Shown here: positions 34,931 through 46,521 of the stretch, piece by piece
Layout: each line of letters begins with the position of its first letter
Position numbering within the stretch: position 1 is the stretch's first letter
Position numbers and translations under genes: made by a program
Notes under the pieces: generated by a model
Told to the model about the DNA's origin: nothing
Database searches by the model: none
What the model saw: only the letters and a program-made list of their open reading frames with translations
NCBI GenBank assembly: GCA_946800325.1
Contig: OX326957.1
Location: 50,504,807-50,568,806 of the forward strand
DNA: 64,000 nt
Source of the DNA: Luzula sylvatica
Taxonomy: Eukaryota; Streptophyta; Magnoliopsida; Poales; Juncaceae
Reading direction: 5' to 3'

Positions 34931-35466
34931 CTTACAATCTTGAATCTTGTTACTTAAAATATCTACCTATTTTTTCCTCTATGTTACATGATACCAAATA
35001 AGTTTTCAAATCTCCGTACCAAAAGTTTCTAGAATTCCAAAAAAAAAATAAAAAAATAATAAACAAGTATTTAAATTTGTAATAATCAAAACATGCATCT
35101 AGAGTGGTATTGGGTACATTCATGCTGGAAATGAAATCAGACATCACTATGAACAGGTAATCTGTAGCACTAAAAGGAAGTTGAAAATTATAATTTTTTA
35201 AATTAAGTTTAAAAAAGTCCAACATAAGTACTAAATTACAAATTAACAAATCGTTCAAAAAGTTCTTAAAATTGCAGGAAAGGTATCCATCTGATAATAA
35301 GTATAAATAAATCGATTTTAAAATGAGAAAAGACAAATTTAAAATTTAAAATAACATTTAAATAGACATCACATGTCTAATATTTTATTCGATCGTTTTT
35401 TTTCATTCAACTGTCCCGAATGAAAATCCACTAGCATATACTAACATCTTAAAGAACTTCAATATA

Positions 35467-36819
35467 TCAAATCTTGAAATTGTCGAGAACATCGGTTTTA
35501 GTACCCTCAGTTGCATAATGTTTCATATAGTCTCTGAAAAGAATATCTCGATAAATCGGAGGATTCTTGTTGGAAAGCAACTCTTTGATTGGTCCATACA
35601 ACTTATTATCTTTCAAATTCGGAACTAGAAAGGCTGCCACAGACACTCTCGGTTCATTCGCGCTGTTAGCCAAAACTCTGTGCACTCTGCTTTTGAACGT
35701 ACCATTACTCACCAACTGCATGTCGAAAAAACTATGAACACTTGACATATGGTTAATATTTCATTTTAAGTTTTTAATATTCATATATAAAAAAATTACT
35801 TGAAGTAGATCACCAATATTGACAATTAAAGCTCCGCGAACAGGAGATACATTAATCCAACTTCCTCGATAACATACTTGCAGGCCACCAATTGAATCTT
35901 GAAGTAGAATGGTTAGAAAGGACGCGTCCTTGTGTTCCGTAATTCCCATGGTGAGTTCTGGTTCGGGACACGGCGGATAACAATGAGAATACATGACTTG
36001 TCTTTGTGTCAAATTTATACTTCCAAGGTGATCTGTTTTCAATCCAAGAGCTTCTGATAATAACTCGTAAATAGTTCTTGAAAGACGGAGTAAATTCTCT
36101 CTATACTCAATCATTGCTTCCCTAAATTAATTCAAAAATAAGTAATAAATTTCTATAATAAATTTGTCATTATCATAATTAAGAAAAATATTAATCTACA
36201 TTAGAGGTCAAAATAAAAAAATGAAATTTCAAAATCTAATTACCTGCATGAAAGTGGAATTTCATTGAAGTCCAATGATTCATCAAAACTAGTATACAAC
36301 GAGTCACGCCAACTACCGAAAGTTGATTTGTAGAGGAGCAAGTTAGAGAAAAACCTCACCTTCTTCGAATTATCCATGGTGTAAAGTTTCGACTTGATTT
36401 CTGAATCTCCTTCATGAAAAGCTCTAGCACCTTCAAGCATAGCACTCATAATATATTCTGGTATTCCATGGTTCATCAACTGAAAGAACCCAAATGATTC
36501 CGAAGCCTTGTATACCTTGTAACCAAAATCATCCATAATCTTATTTATATAATCTCATATATTAGTGTAAAAAGCTGTTAATTACCTTATCTATGATCTT
36601 TTTGCGTCCATGATTATCATTAATGCCATTCAGATCTACAATCGGTATTTCTAAGTTTGTGACGGGGGAAAATTTCAATGAGTTTGGGGAATCTTCTTTT
36701 GGGTGGATGAACAATTTGGGAACTTTTGCTATGCCGGAGTCGACGAGGCCTTTGATTCCGGTCATAGTGTTATGAAAGTGTTGTAATTCCTTCACAACAT
36801 CATACGTCTCGTGTGCCAT
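35467..36819 (-). CDS. 2-oxoglutarate/Fe(II)-dependent dioxygenase, ACC-oxidase-homologue type (tandem copy 1)
   Basis: Four exons on the minus strand: 36819-36586, 36515-36244, 36121-35800, 35715-35467, all GT-AG, giving 358 aa. Blocks in order: [50 protein letters not shown]. Fe ligands are H232, D234 (HKD) and H288, and the 2-oxoglutarate arginine is R299 (RVS). The start is the only ATG that gives the family's MA(x)ETYDVVKEL beginning, and a TATA box lies 119 bp upstream. The gene and roughly 300 bp of 3' flank are duplicated at 40341-41666 with few differences, so the two are recent tandem copies. All catalytic residues are intact. The substrate is unknown; the family acts in specialised metabolism. 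Confidence 0.93.
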
Positions 36820-36937
36820 TATATGTATAATTTGTGTTGATATCTAATTTGCAGATTTTTTTAGTGGAACAGAAGAGAGACAAGAAAAGATTAATGAGTA
36901 TTTCAACTCTTGATATTGATCCAATTACGAGTTTCAT

Positions 36938-36947
36938 CTATTTATAG
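36938..36947 (-). promoter_or_regulatory. TATA box of the 35467-36819 dioxygenase
   Basis: Minus-strand CTATAAATAG, about 119 bp upstream of the ATG. The paralogue has the equivalent sequence in the same relative place. Confidence 0.65.
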
Positions 36948-37537
36948 CCAACTCAAGAACTCTAAATATTTGACACGCCATCAAAAGAATCATCGAAAGA
37001 TAATAATCGAATAATAGTACATTTATCATTTTAATTATCATTTATGTATTTGAATTAGTAGGGTATTACGATGTATGTATGTATATATGTGTTAGTGGAT
37101 ACATGTCTCATATTGATTATGATGCATCATGCATGTATGTGTTAGTGGATGCATGGTTCATATTTATTACCATGCATGTATGTGTTGATGGGATTAGTGG
37201 ATACATTGCATTTCATCGTTTATAAATAGAGGAGGATGTAGGGGTGTCAATGGGGCGGATATTGTCCGAACCGACCCGAACCGTATCCGAAATATATCCG
37301 GATCCGAAAATAAAATATCCGGATCCGGATGGAACCGTATCCATTTTTACGGATATGGATCCCGATCTAGGAGCTAAAATTTTGATGGATCCGGATATGA
37401 ATCCGGATAGTATCCGGATCCGAATAAAATTTATAAATGGGTATCCGTTTTGTTGTAATCATGATCAAAATTATAATAATACATAATAGACAATAATTAT
37501 ATTTTAATCCACAATAATACATAATAATCAATAATCA

Positions 37538-37539
<2 letters not shown>

Positions 37540-37608
<69 letters not shown>

Positions 37609-37617
37609 ATATATATA
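37540..37617. repeat. (TA)n microsatellite
   Basis: About 78 bp of TA with one GTGT interruption, inside the hAT element. Confidence 0.95.
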
Positions 37618-37710
37618 ATTTGTTTTAAAATTATAAAATAATCAAGATTTGAATTCTAAAATTATTATTATATTATTGTATCATAGTATCCGTTTTAATA
37701 TCCGAATAGG

Positions 37711-37937
37711 GCCAACTAGAGTTAGCCTAGTTGGTCACACCTCTTGGCTAGGGAGCGAGAGGTGTGGGGTTCGATTCCCGGCGAGAACACTGAATTATAA
37801 ATTAAATGTTAAATGAGTGAATAGAGTGTGTGGTCTACGGGCCGGCCTACGGGTTTGTAATAAAAAAAAATAAAAAAATGGAGATTGTGTTTGGAAGTGG
37901 GACTTTGAGCCCTCTCCGAATTTACTCAAAAAAAAAA
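37711..37937 (+). mobile_element. tRNA-derived SINE inserted in the hAT element
   Basis: The pol III A box TAGCCTAGTTGG (37723-37734) and B box GGTTCGATTCC (37768-37778) are 33 nt apart, as in a tRNA head. A ~150-bp tRNA-unrelated body and an A-rich tail end at about 37937. The element is flanked by the 14-bp duplication AATATCCGAATAGG (37697-37710 and 37938-37951), so the insertion boundaries are exact. It inserted after the hAT element, because the duplicated target is the hAT subterminal repeat. Confidence 0.92.
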
Positions 37938-38184
37938 AATATCCGAATAGGATCCGTATCCGACAATATCCGAACCGTATCCGTATCCGTTTAATATCCG
38001 AACCGTATCCGGATCCGGGTAGTACCGTATCCGAATCCATATCCGAAAAAAATATGAATATGGATCTGGTACGACCACTATCCGAACCGTTGACACCTTA
38101 GAAGGATTTCTAAGTCATTTGTCCATCCATCAAAATATCAATCTAGGGCCTAGGATCGATTATTTTGTGGGACCTTATAATATA

Positions 38185-39151
38185 CTAGCTCTACTCCCGC
38201 GCTATTGCGCGGGTTCGATTTAGTTGACGGCATCGTCATATTTTTTTTGTGTTTTGTGAACGATTTTTTTTTGATGATGTTTGGAGGATTAAATAGGAAC
38301 AGTTAAGGTAATGGCCAAATATTTGCAGTATATTAATACAAAGCCTCATAATATTTTCTATACACAAATTTGTAGTCAAATAATAGACATCAAGTTGTAG
38401 AATCCATCATTAATAAACATGCTACCCATTCAGAATAAAAATAAAAAAATAAGAAAACATTACATATATGAAAAAATAAATTTCAGGTGCAAATTTGTAA
38501 ATGAACAGAAAAACATGGACGTCATGAATTGAAGGGTAAAATAGTAAATATAAAAAGGACCAAAATGTAAATTAAATTTTTTACAAAGAGGCCCCTGTAC
38601 CAAAATGTAATTTTTTTAACTTGAAGGACCAAAATTTGAAAAAAAAGGACCAAAATGTGAATAAAAAAAGGACCAAAACGTATTTTTTTAAGAAGACCAA
38701 AAGACTAAAAAGGACCAAAATATAAATAAAAAGGACTATAATGTAAATTAAAAAATATGAAAAAGGACCGACATGTAAATAAAAGAGGATCAAGATGTAA
38801 ATATGAAAGACCAAAATGTAAGTTTTTAAACTTAAAAGGGCCCAAATATAAATAAAAAGGACCAAAATATAGTTTTTTTCAAATAAAAAGGATCAAAATG
38901 TAATTAAAAAAGATCAAAATGTAAAGTAAATTTTTTACAAAGAGGCCCCTGGACCAAAATGTATTTTTTTTAACTTGAAGGACCCAAATGTCAAAAAAAG
39001 ACCAAAATGTGAATAAAAAATGAACAAATTTAAAAAAAAAAAGAAAAAAAAGACCAAAATGTAAATTAAAAAAACAAATTTACAAAGAGGCCCTGGTGAC
39101 GTGGCTCAACCAGGAGGCAGGAAAAGTGGTAACTTTAGTATTTTGCTAAGA
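38185..39151 (-). mobile_element. Non-autonomous Helitron 2 (967 bp)
   Basis: On the minus strand it starts TCTTAGCAAAATACTAAAG (39151 downward) and ends CTAG (38188-38185), inserted between A and T. The 3' hairpin CCCGCGCAATAGCGCGGG precedes the CTAG by about 8 nt. The 5' subterminal 'ctggttgagccacgtcacca' and the body of 'acattttggtcctttt' units (reverse: 'aaaaggaccaaaatgtaaa') are shared with Helitron 1, so the two belong to one family. No Rep/helicase frame. Confidence 0.9.
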
Positions 39152-39692
39152 TAAGTATGTATAAGTATTTATTAATATTAGTGTACTTATTTATTTTCAG
39201 CTTTTATTCAACATATTAATAAATCGGACCTGTTTTTCAGCCCAATAACATACTTTCGGATCAAATTCCAACACACGGACTCATTAAGAAACATAGACCC
39301 GATGTGATACAGTTTCTTCTCCAAAATCATTTTCCACTATCAAGTATTGAACAAAAGTACAAAACCCTGAATCGGCGAAAACTCAAACATTCAAGTCAGA
39401 CCAATTAGCTCTGACCAATTTCTTGTTTTGTTACTCATCATTTTAATTTTAATTGAATTGGACTTGTTTTTTTTTATTTTCGACTCTACAATTAACTTAT
39501 AAGCAAAAAAAAATTTGAATGGAACTCGACAAGCGTCGTTAACGGTATCCTATGTTCTTATAAGCAATTGAAAACTCAAACAATGAATTGAAATCTTGTA
39601 AATTGAAGAACCAATTAAAATTAAACTACAATACTTTCTTGAATTATTATTAATCTTGGTTTAATTTAGTTTACTTAGGAATTTGAAATATC
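39152..39692. other. Intergenic
   Basis: No gene or repeat structure resolved. A leader-like stretch precedes the hAT-transposase relic at 39693. Confidence 0.35.
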
Positions 39693-39835
39693 ATGGCTCG
39701 GGAATCATCAGGATGTCAAAAAAGAAAAAGAAAAAAGCGAGATTGGAAGCATTGATCAATTCGTAAAAAGGTGCGATTAACAATTATTTTGCGAAAAGAA
39801 CGGTTGATGAAGATTTGAAAAATGAAGTAGATACA
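39693..39835 (+). pseudogene. Relic of a hAT-transposase-like (TTF-type zinc finger/hAT) N-terminus
   Basis: The ATG at 39693 reads MARESSGCQKRKRKK. After a one-base shift it continues ARLEALINS, a stop, then KGAINNYFAKRTVDEDLK. The basic run followed by 'LEALI.S.KGAI..FF' is typical of the start of plant TTF-type/hAT-dimerisation proteins. Only about 45 codons remain, with a frameshift and a stop, and no dimerisation domain follows. The assignment rests on this short pattern. Confidence 0.4.
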
Positions 39836-40340
39836 TGAAGTAGATACATCGAAAATGTACCAAGTTTTTTTATAAGATTGCAAGAAATAGGATCCGTACA
39901 GAGGAAACAGTGAATCACAAAATTGTTAACATGAAGTTTCCCTAATTACAAAATTGTTACAATCAGATAAAGGCAATTTTCAAAATCTGGCGAATTAGGG
40001 CCAGGATTTCACTCAAAATAGCCGCATCAGGGCTAGGGTTTTGTGAAGTTCAACGTTATAATTTTTAAAAATAAGTTTAAAGAAGTCCATCCCAAGTCCT
40101 AAATTACAAATTAACAAACTAGTTCAAAAAATTCTTAAAATTGCAGCAAAGCATCCATCTCAAAATAAGTTCAAATAATTCGATTTTAAAATGGCAAACG
40201 ATAAATTTCAAATAACATTTAAATAGAGAGCACATATCTAATATTTTGTTCTATTGTTTTCTCCATTGAACTGCCCCGAATGAAAATCCACTAGCATATA
40301 CTAACAATTTACAATAGATATGTTCAAGAAATTCGATATA

Positions 40341-41666
40341 TCAAATCTTGAAATTGTCGAGAACATCGGTTTTAGTACCCTCAGTTCCATAATGTTTCAT
40401 ATAGTCTCTGAAAAGAATATCTCGATAAATCGGAGGATTCTTGTTGGAAAGCAACTCTTTGATCGGTCCATAAAACTTATTCTCTTTCAAATTTGGAATT
40501 AGAAAGGCCGCCACAGAAACTCTCGGTGCATTCGTGTTGTTAGCCAAAACTCTGTGCACTCCGCTTTTGAACACACCATTACTCACCAACTGCATGCCGA
40601 AAAAACTATAAACACTTGACATATAGTTAATATTTTATTTAAATGTTGATATAAAAAAAATTACTTGAAGTAGATCACCAATATTGACAATTAAAGCTCC
40701 GCGAACAGGAAATACATTAATCCAACTTCCTCGATAACATACTTGTAGGCCACCAATTGAATCTTGAAGTAGAATTGTTAGAAAGGACGCGTCCTTGTGT
40801 TCCGTAATTCCCATGGTGAGTTCTGGTTCGGGACATGGCGGATAACAATGGCAATACATTACTTGTTTTTGTGCCGCGTTTATACTTTCAAGGTGATTTG
40901 TTTTCAATCCAAGAGCCTCTGATAATAACTCGCAAATAGTCCTATAAAGACCGAGTAAATTCTCTCTATACTCAATCATTGCCTTCCTAAATCAATTGAC
41001 ATAAAGTAGTAAATTTTTATATAAAATTTTCATTCTTATAATCAAGAAATCCATATTAGAGGTGAAAATAAAAAAAATTAATCTAATTACCTGCATGAAA
41101 GTGGAATTGCATTGAAGTCCAATGATTCATCAAATTTGGTATACAGCGAGTCACGCCAAGTACCGTAAGCCGATTTGTAGAGTAACAAGTTAGAGAAAAA
41201 CCTCACCTTCTTCGAATTATCCATGGTGTAAAGTTTCGACTTGATTTCTGGATCTCCTTCATGAAAAGCTCTAGCACCTTCAAGCATAGCACTCATAATA
41301 TATTCTGGTATTCCATGATTGATCAACTGAAAGAACCCAAATGATTCCGAAGCCTCGTATACCTCGTAATCAAAATAATCCAAAATTTTAGATATATAAT
41401 CGCATACATTAGTATTAAAAGTTATCGATTACCTTATCTATGATCTTTTTGCGTCCATGGTTATCATTAACACAATTCAGATCTATAATCGGTACTTCGA
41501 AGTTTGTGACGGGGGGAAATTTCAATGAGTCTGGGAGATCTTCTTTTGGGTGGACGAACAATTTGGGAATTTTCGTTATGCCCGAGTCGACAAGGCCTTT
41601 GATTCCAGTCTTAGTGCTATGAAAATGTTGTAATTCCTTCACAACATCATACGCCTCGAGTGCCAT
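40341..41666 (-). CDS. 2-oxoglutarate/Fe(II)-dependent dioxygenase, ACC-oxidase-homologue type (tandem copy 2)
   Basis: Four exons on the minus strand: 41666-41433, 41362-41091, 40986-40665, 40589-40341, all GT-AG, giving 358 aa with exon lengths identical to the 35467-36819 paralogue (234, 272, 322, 249 nt). Fe ligands are H232, D234 and H288, and the 2-oxoglutarate residue is R299. Differences from the paralogue are concentrated in the first exon (ALEAYDVV against AHETYDVV) and early exon 3 (INAAQKQVMYCH against INLTQRQVMYSH), a zone that lines the active-site entrance in this fold. Introns and 3' flank (from about 40070) are also alike. Intact and probably functional; substrate unknown. 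Confidence 0.93.
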
Positions 41667-41810
41667 TATATGTATAATTTGTGTTGATATCTAATTTACT
41701 GATTTTATTTGGATTGAACAGAAGAGAGATGAGAAACAAATAACTTGTAAAATTAATGAGTATGTTAACTCTTGATATTGATTCAATCACAAGTCTCATC
41801 TATTTATATA

Positions 41811-41820
41811 GACAAATAAC
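41811..41820 (-). promoter_or_regulatory. TATA box of the 40341-41666 dioxygenase
   Basis: Minus-strand TATATAAATA, about 145 bp upstream of the ATG. It sits at the edge of the tandem array that begins near 41860. Confidence 0.6.
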
Positions 41821-41859
41821 CAACCCAAGAACTCTAAATATTTGACACGTCATTCAAAA

Positions 41860-43490
41860 CATCATTAAAAGAATCATCAACAAAACAATTGATTTGACTG
41901 TCATCATTACAATCAAATTCATTGATACAGCCAAATAAAGAATAAGAAACATTAAAAATATCAGTTACAAAATTAAATTACTTTAGAAACCTTCTCTAAT
42001 TTTTTCAGTCATCATTATAATCAAATTCATCATTACAATCAAATAAAGAATAATTAGCATTAAAAATATCAGTTACATTAAATTACTTTAGAGTTTTTTC
42101 AGTCATCATTATAATTAATTTCATCATTACAATCAAATAAAGAATAATTAGCATTAAAAATATCAGTTACAAAATTAAATTACTTTAGAAACCTTCTCTA
42201 GTTTTTTCAGCCATCATTATAATCAAATTTATCGTTGCAATCAAATAAAGAATAATTTGCATTAAAAATATCAGTCACAAAATTAAATTACTTTAGAAAC
42301 CTTCTCTAGTTTTTTCAGTCATCATTATAATCAAATTCATAATTACAATCAAATAAAGAATAATTAGCATTAAAAATATCAGTTACGAAATTAAATTACT
42401 TTAGAAACCTTCTCTAGTTTATTCAGTCATCATTATAATCAAATTCATCGTTGCAGTCAAATAAAGAATAATTAGCATTAAAAATATCAGTTGCAAAATT
42501 AAATTACTTTAGAAACCTTCTCTAGTTTTTTCAGTCATCATTACAATCAAATAAGAATAATTAGCATTAAACATATCAGTTACAAAATTAAATTACTTTA
42601 AAAACCTTCTCTAGTTTTTTCAGTCATCATTATAATCAAATTCATCATTACAATCAAATAAAGAATAATTATCATTAAACATATCAATTACAAAATTAAA
42701 TTACTTTAGAAACCTTCTCTAGTTTTTTCAGTCATCATTATAATCAAATTCATCATTACAATCAAATAAAGAATAATTAGCATTAAACATATCAGTTACA
42801 AAATTAAATTACTTTAAAAACCTTCTCTAATTTTTTCAGTCATCATTATAATCAAATTTATCGTTGCAATCAAATAAAGAATAATTTGCATTAAAAATAT
42901 CAGTCACAAAATTAAATTACTTTAGAAACCTTCTCTAGTTTTTTCAGTCTTCATTATAATCAAATTCATCATTACAATCAAATAAAGAATAATTAGCATT
43001 AAACATATCAGTTATAAAATTAAATTACTTTAGAAACCTTCTCTAGTTTTTTCAGTCATCATTATAATCAAATTCATCATTACAATCAAATAAAGAATAA
43101 TTAGCATTAAACATATCAGTTACCAAATTAAATTACTTTAAAAACCTTCTCTAGTTTTTTCAGTCATCATTATAATCAAATTCATCATTACAATCAAATA
43201 AAGAATAATTATCATTAAACATATCAATTACAAAATTAAATTACTTTAGAAACCTTCTCTAGTTTTTCCGGTCATCATTATAATCAAATTCATCATTACA
43301 ATCAAATAAAGAATAATTAGCATTAAACATATCAGTTACAAAATTAAATTACTTTAGAAACCATCTCTAATTTTTTCAGTCGTCATTATAATCAAGTTCA
43401 TCATTACAATCAAATAAAAAATAATTAGCATTAAAAATATCAGTTATAAAATTAAACAACTTTTGAAATCTTCTCTAGTTTCCCGGTCAT
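41860..43490. repeat. ~107-bp tandem array, about 15 copies
   Basis: Unit: 'tttttcagtcatcattataa' 'tcaaattcatcattacaatc' 'aaataaagaataattagcat' 'taaacatatcagttacaaaa' 'ttaaattactttagaaacct' 'tctctag'. Copies are 85-100% alike, with variant subtypes (TCGTTGCAATC, AACATATC, AAAATATC) interspersed. Larger blocks are duplicated: 42190-42300 recurs near 42840-42950, and 42600-42720 near 43140-43260. It begins immediately upstream of the 41666 dioxygenase promoter. Confidence 0.92.
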
Positions 43491-43689
43491 CATTAGAGAC
43501 CAAATTAATCATTACAATCAAATTCAAAATATTGTAACGTGCGGAATTTGAATTTGCAACCTATAACAACCAAATCAACAAACTTATCACTTGAATTACG
43601 TAAGTTTAATGAAATAATAAAACATAATTGTATTTTAACATGTACATAGCAGTATAATTATATGATTTTCAATTTGTTGGCGGGGACTA

Positions 43690-43869
43690 CTCTACAAACC
43701 TTCTCTAGTTTCTCTGTATCATAACCAAATTCATCATTACGGTAAAAAATAATTAGCTTTAACGATATTAATTATAAAATTAAACTACTCTAGAAACCTT
43801 CTCTAGTTTCTCTGTCATCATTACAACCAAATTCATCATTACGGTAAAAAATAATTAGCTTTAACGATA
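43690..43869. repeat. Diverged ~102-bp repeat units left of Helitron 3
   Basis: Units end in 'ctactctagaaaccttctct' and contain 'cattacggtaaaaaataatt'+'agctttaacgatatt'. They are a distinct subtype of the 107-bp array and continue at 44975-45125 after the Helitron. A non-repetitive patch (43500-43690) separates them from the main array. Confidence 0.8.
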
Positions 43870-44974
43870 TCTTCAATAGTTATAATTTTGCACATGTGGT
43901 GATATAATGACACGTGTCACTTTTTTTTTATTGCAACCCAAATTATACCCATGTATGAAAGAAAAATATAATTAGTTCACAAATTCATCACAATATCTTT
44001 GATGATGTGACAAAGTAAATTTATTAACATTTCTAACTGACAATCAAATTCATCACATTTCTAATTGACAATATCCTTGATGATGTGACAATCAAATTCA
44101 TCACATTTATTAACATTTCTGACTGACACGTTTAATTAACACATCAATAATTTATAATATGTTAATCTTCAATAGTTATAATTTTGCACATGTGGTGATA
44201 TAATGACACGTGTCACTTTTTTTTTTATTGCAACCCAAATTATACCCATGTATGAAAGAAAAATATAATTAGTCCACAAATTCATCACAATATCCTTGAT
44301 GAGGTGACAAAGTAAATTTATTAACATTTCTAACTGACAATCAAATATTATTGACACGTTTAATTAACACATCAATAATTTATAATATGTTAATTGACGT
44401 GTCAATTCAATTAAACGGTCAATTAAATCGTTCATTGAGTCCATCAATAATACTAATCAACCTACTTAATCCTCTCTTGCCGCCTCATCAAGAATGTTAT
44501 TTTTGTGTTATTTTGGCTCCATATATAATGTCCTTATGAAACAATGGCTCGGTTGTTAATTCTTTATGGTATAATTTACAATTGTGTTATTTATTTAAAA
44601 AATTGATATTTTTATATTGATGGATGACATTTTAAATATATATCTCGTTTTTATGTGTTTCACGATTTTCTTTTATTTTTTTGAAACAGTAATTTTGTTT
44701 TATCATAACATGTTCTATTTTATTTATTTTGTGTGGATTTATAATGATGAACCAATTTCATGGACCCTTATTAGTTATAATGCATATATATCCATGATAG
44801 ACAAATTTCGTGAACATTTATTAATTATAATTCATTTATTGGCATTAATATATTTGCAAACATGCCATGATTATATAATTGAGTTTAAACGTACCCGTGC
44901 AAATCTTATTTAAACAAATTATACAAAAATATGTAAGAAAAAGGTATGAAGTCCCGCGCAACAACTATTGCTAG
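43870..44974 (+). mobile_element. Non-autonomous Helitron 3 (1105 bp) with duplicated 5' end
   Basis: Begins TCTTCAATAGTTATAATTTT and ends ...CTATTGCTAG, inserted between A and T inside a tandem-repeat unit (GATA|TTAATTATAAAATT). Uninterrupted neighbouring units supply the exact empty site. The first ~110 bp ('tcttcaatagttataatttt', 'gacacgtgtcac') recurs at 44166-44275, so the element has two 5' ends. The 3' hairpin is degenerate: one arm (CCCGCGCAAC) is present without a clear partner. The A+T-rich 98-codon frame (44617-44913) lacks recognisable domains. Confidence 0.85.
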
Positions 44975-45130
44975 TTAATTATAAAATTAAACTACTCTAG
45001 AAACCTTCTCTAGTTTCTCTGTCATCATTACAACCAAATTCATCATTACGGTAAAAAATAATTAGCTTTAACGATATTAATTATAAAATTAAACTACTCT
45101 AGAAACCTTCTCTAGTTTCTCGGTGAAATT
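44975..45130. repeat. Diverged ~102-bp repeat units right of Helitron 3
   Basis: Continuation of the unit interrupted at 43869 ('ttaattataaaattaaacta'), followed by one further complete unit ending 'accttctctagtttctcggt'. Confidence 0.8.
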
Positions 45131-45564
45131 AACATATCCTTTATGTGATATACATTATTTGAGTTTTTTTTTTTTTTTGAGATAATATTTTCATCAACAT
45201 TCTATTTTAAAAGTATTTTCATGAATATATGTTTTAGTTACTTCAAAAAAATTAAAATATTATTTACAAACATTAATAAAAAAAAATTCCTGATAAATAT
45301 TCAAAAACTATTTTTTCAAATAATAAAAATACTTTTTCAGGAAAATATTTGAAATGGAATTTACAAAGATTTATGGAAAAAATAATTTCTAAGAAATTGT
45401 GACAACAAAATTGAAGAATAATATTTTTATTTTTTATATGATAACATGTCACCGTAATTCACGACAACATATTATAATATAAAGATAAAAATATTATTTA
45501 GCATGACATAAATGTTTGTTGGACAAATATTTACAGCACTCGAGAACTCAACTAAAAAAATGAA
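45131..45564. other. AT-rich intergenic DNA
   Basis: No gene or structured repeat recognised. Confidence 0.4.
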
Positions 45565-45582
45565 GACTTCAATAATTTGATT

Positions 45583-45720
45583 TTTTTTTTTTTTTGATAA
45601 TAAATAAAGAAGGCTCATATGTCCTCCACCCATTGATGTCAATGGGGATCGAACCCACACTCTCTCACAACACATGGATTTGTGTGTCTCACATTCAACC
45701 AACTAGGCTATGGACCCATT
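45583..45720 (-). mobile_element. tRNA-derived SINE
   Basis: On the minus strand the A box is TAGCCTAGTTGG (45710-45699) and the B box GGTTCGATCCC (45655-45645), with a short body and an A-run at 45583-45595. A ~16-20 bp target duplication flanks it (GACTTCAATAATTTGATT at 45565 and GACTTGAATAATTTGATT at 45721, one mismatch). It is shorter than the 37711 SINE and of a different subfamily after the B box. The 76-codon frame overlapping it is spurious. Confidence 0.9.
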
Positions 45721-45740
45721 GACTTGAATAATTTGATTTT

Positions 45741-46520
45741 TATCTATCAAATATTTCAATCCATTTTCTTCATCTCTCTTTCTTTTGGAACAATGCAAGT
45801 TTCTCTTTCTTTCTTTTTGAATTGACGCAAGGTTTTTGAAGGCAAGAGGCGAACCGAGAACAAACGATTTAGAAGCTTTGGAAATAACATCATGTGTACA
45901 TGTTTGACAAAACAAAACAGATTAAGAGTGGAATAACATAATAAACGGATTAAGACGAAACAAAATGATTTAAGGGACCGTTCGGGGACACATTGAATAG
46001 AAAAATAAAGTAAGAAATATAAGTTAACAATATCATTTTATTCCACGTGTGTTCAGTAATATAGTTAGAATAATAAAAAATGATCTTAATTTAACATTAG
46101 TCAACATAGTACGAATTTGATATCAATGATCAAAATATCATTGTTTTCATAACTTATCATTAGCCAATAATTTAATAGAGTTCTTTTTACAAATTAATAA
46201 CAAATAAGTATAAATACATTACAAAGAAAATTAACAAATCATTTCATAAACAAGAATATATCAAAATTATTGAGCTAATATAGGAAAATTTAAAATGAAA
46301 ATAGTTATACAAAATAATTAAAAGCATATTATTTTTCTCTTTTGTCAGAAGGATTAGTGAAAGTGGATTAGTTAATTTTTTTCATGTTAACGTGCAAAAA
46401 TAATGATTATTTTTGTCAGATTCTCTGATGCAAGCCTCTTTCATCAGAAAATTTTGTGGACAAAAACACAAATTTTTTTATCAATTGTGCTTTTTGTATA
46501 AACTACATGTCAAATGAAAT
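45741..46520. other. Intergenic, no gene seen
   Basis: AT-rich. A 70-codon minus-strand frame (45703-45915) overlaps the SINE flank and has no supporting features. Confidence 0.4.
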
Positions 46521-46521
46521 C

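Larger units (their letters stand above)
37239..38100. mobile_element. hAT-type element (862 bp) containing a nested SINE
   Basis: Ends TAGGGGTGTCAATGG and (reverse) TAAGGTGTCAACGG. Flanks GGAGGATG (37231-37238) and GAAGGATT (38101-38108) match at 6 of 8 bases, an eroded 8-bp duplication. Subterminal 'tatccggatccg' arrays lie at both ends. The middle holds a long (TA)n tract and a SINE that split the original subterminal repeat. No transposase. Confidence 0.8.

Noticed and set aside
37711..37790. tRNA gene
   Set aside because: A and B boxes are present, but the acceptor stem and anticodon arm do not fold properly. The unit continues into a body with an A-tail and target duplication, so it is a SINE head.
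45640..45720. tRNA gene on the minus strand
   Set aside because: Same reasoning: it is a SINE with an A-run and flanking duplication.
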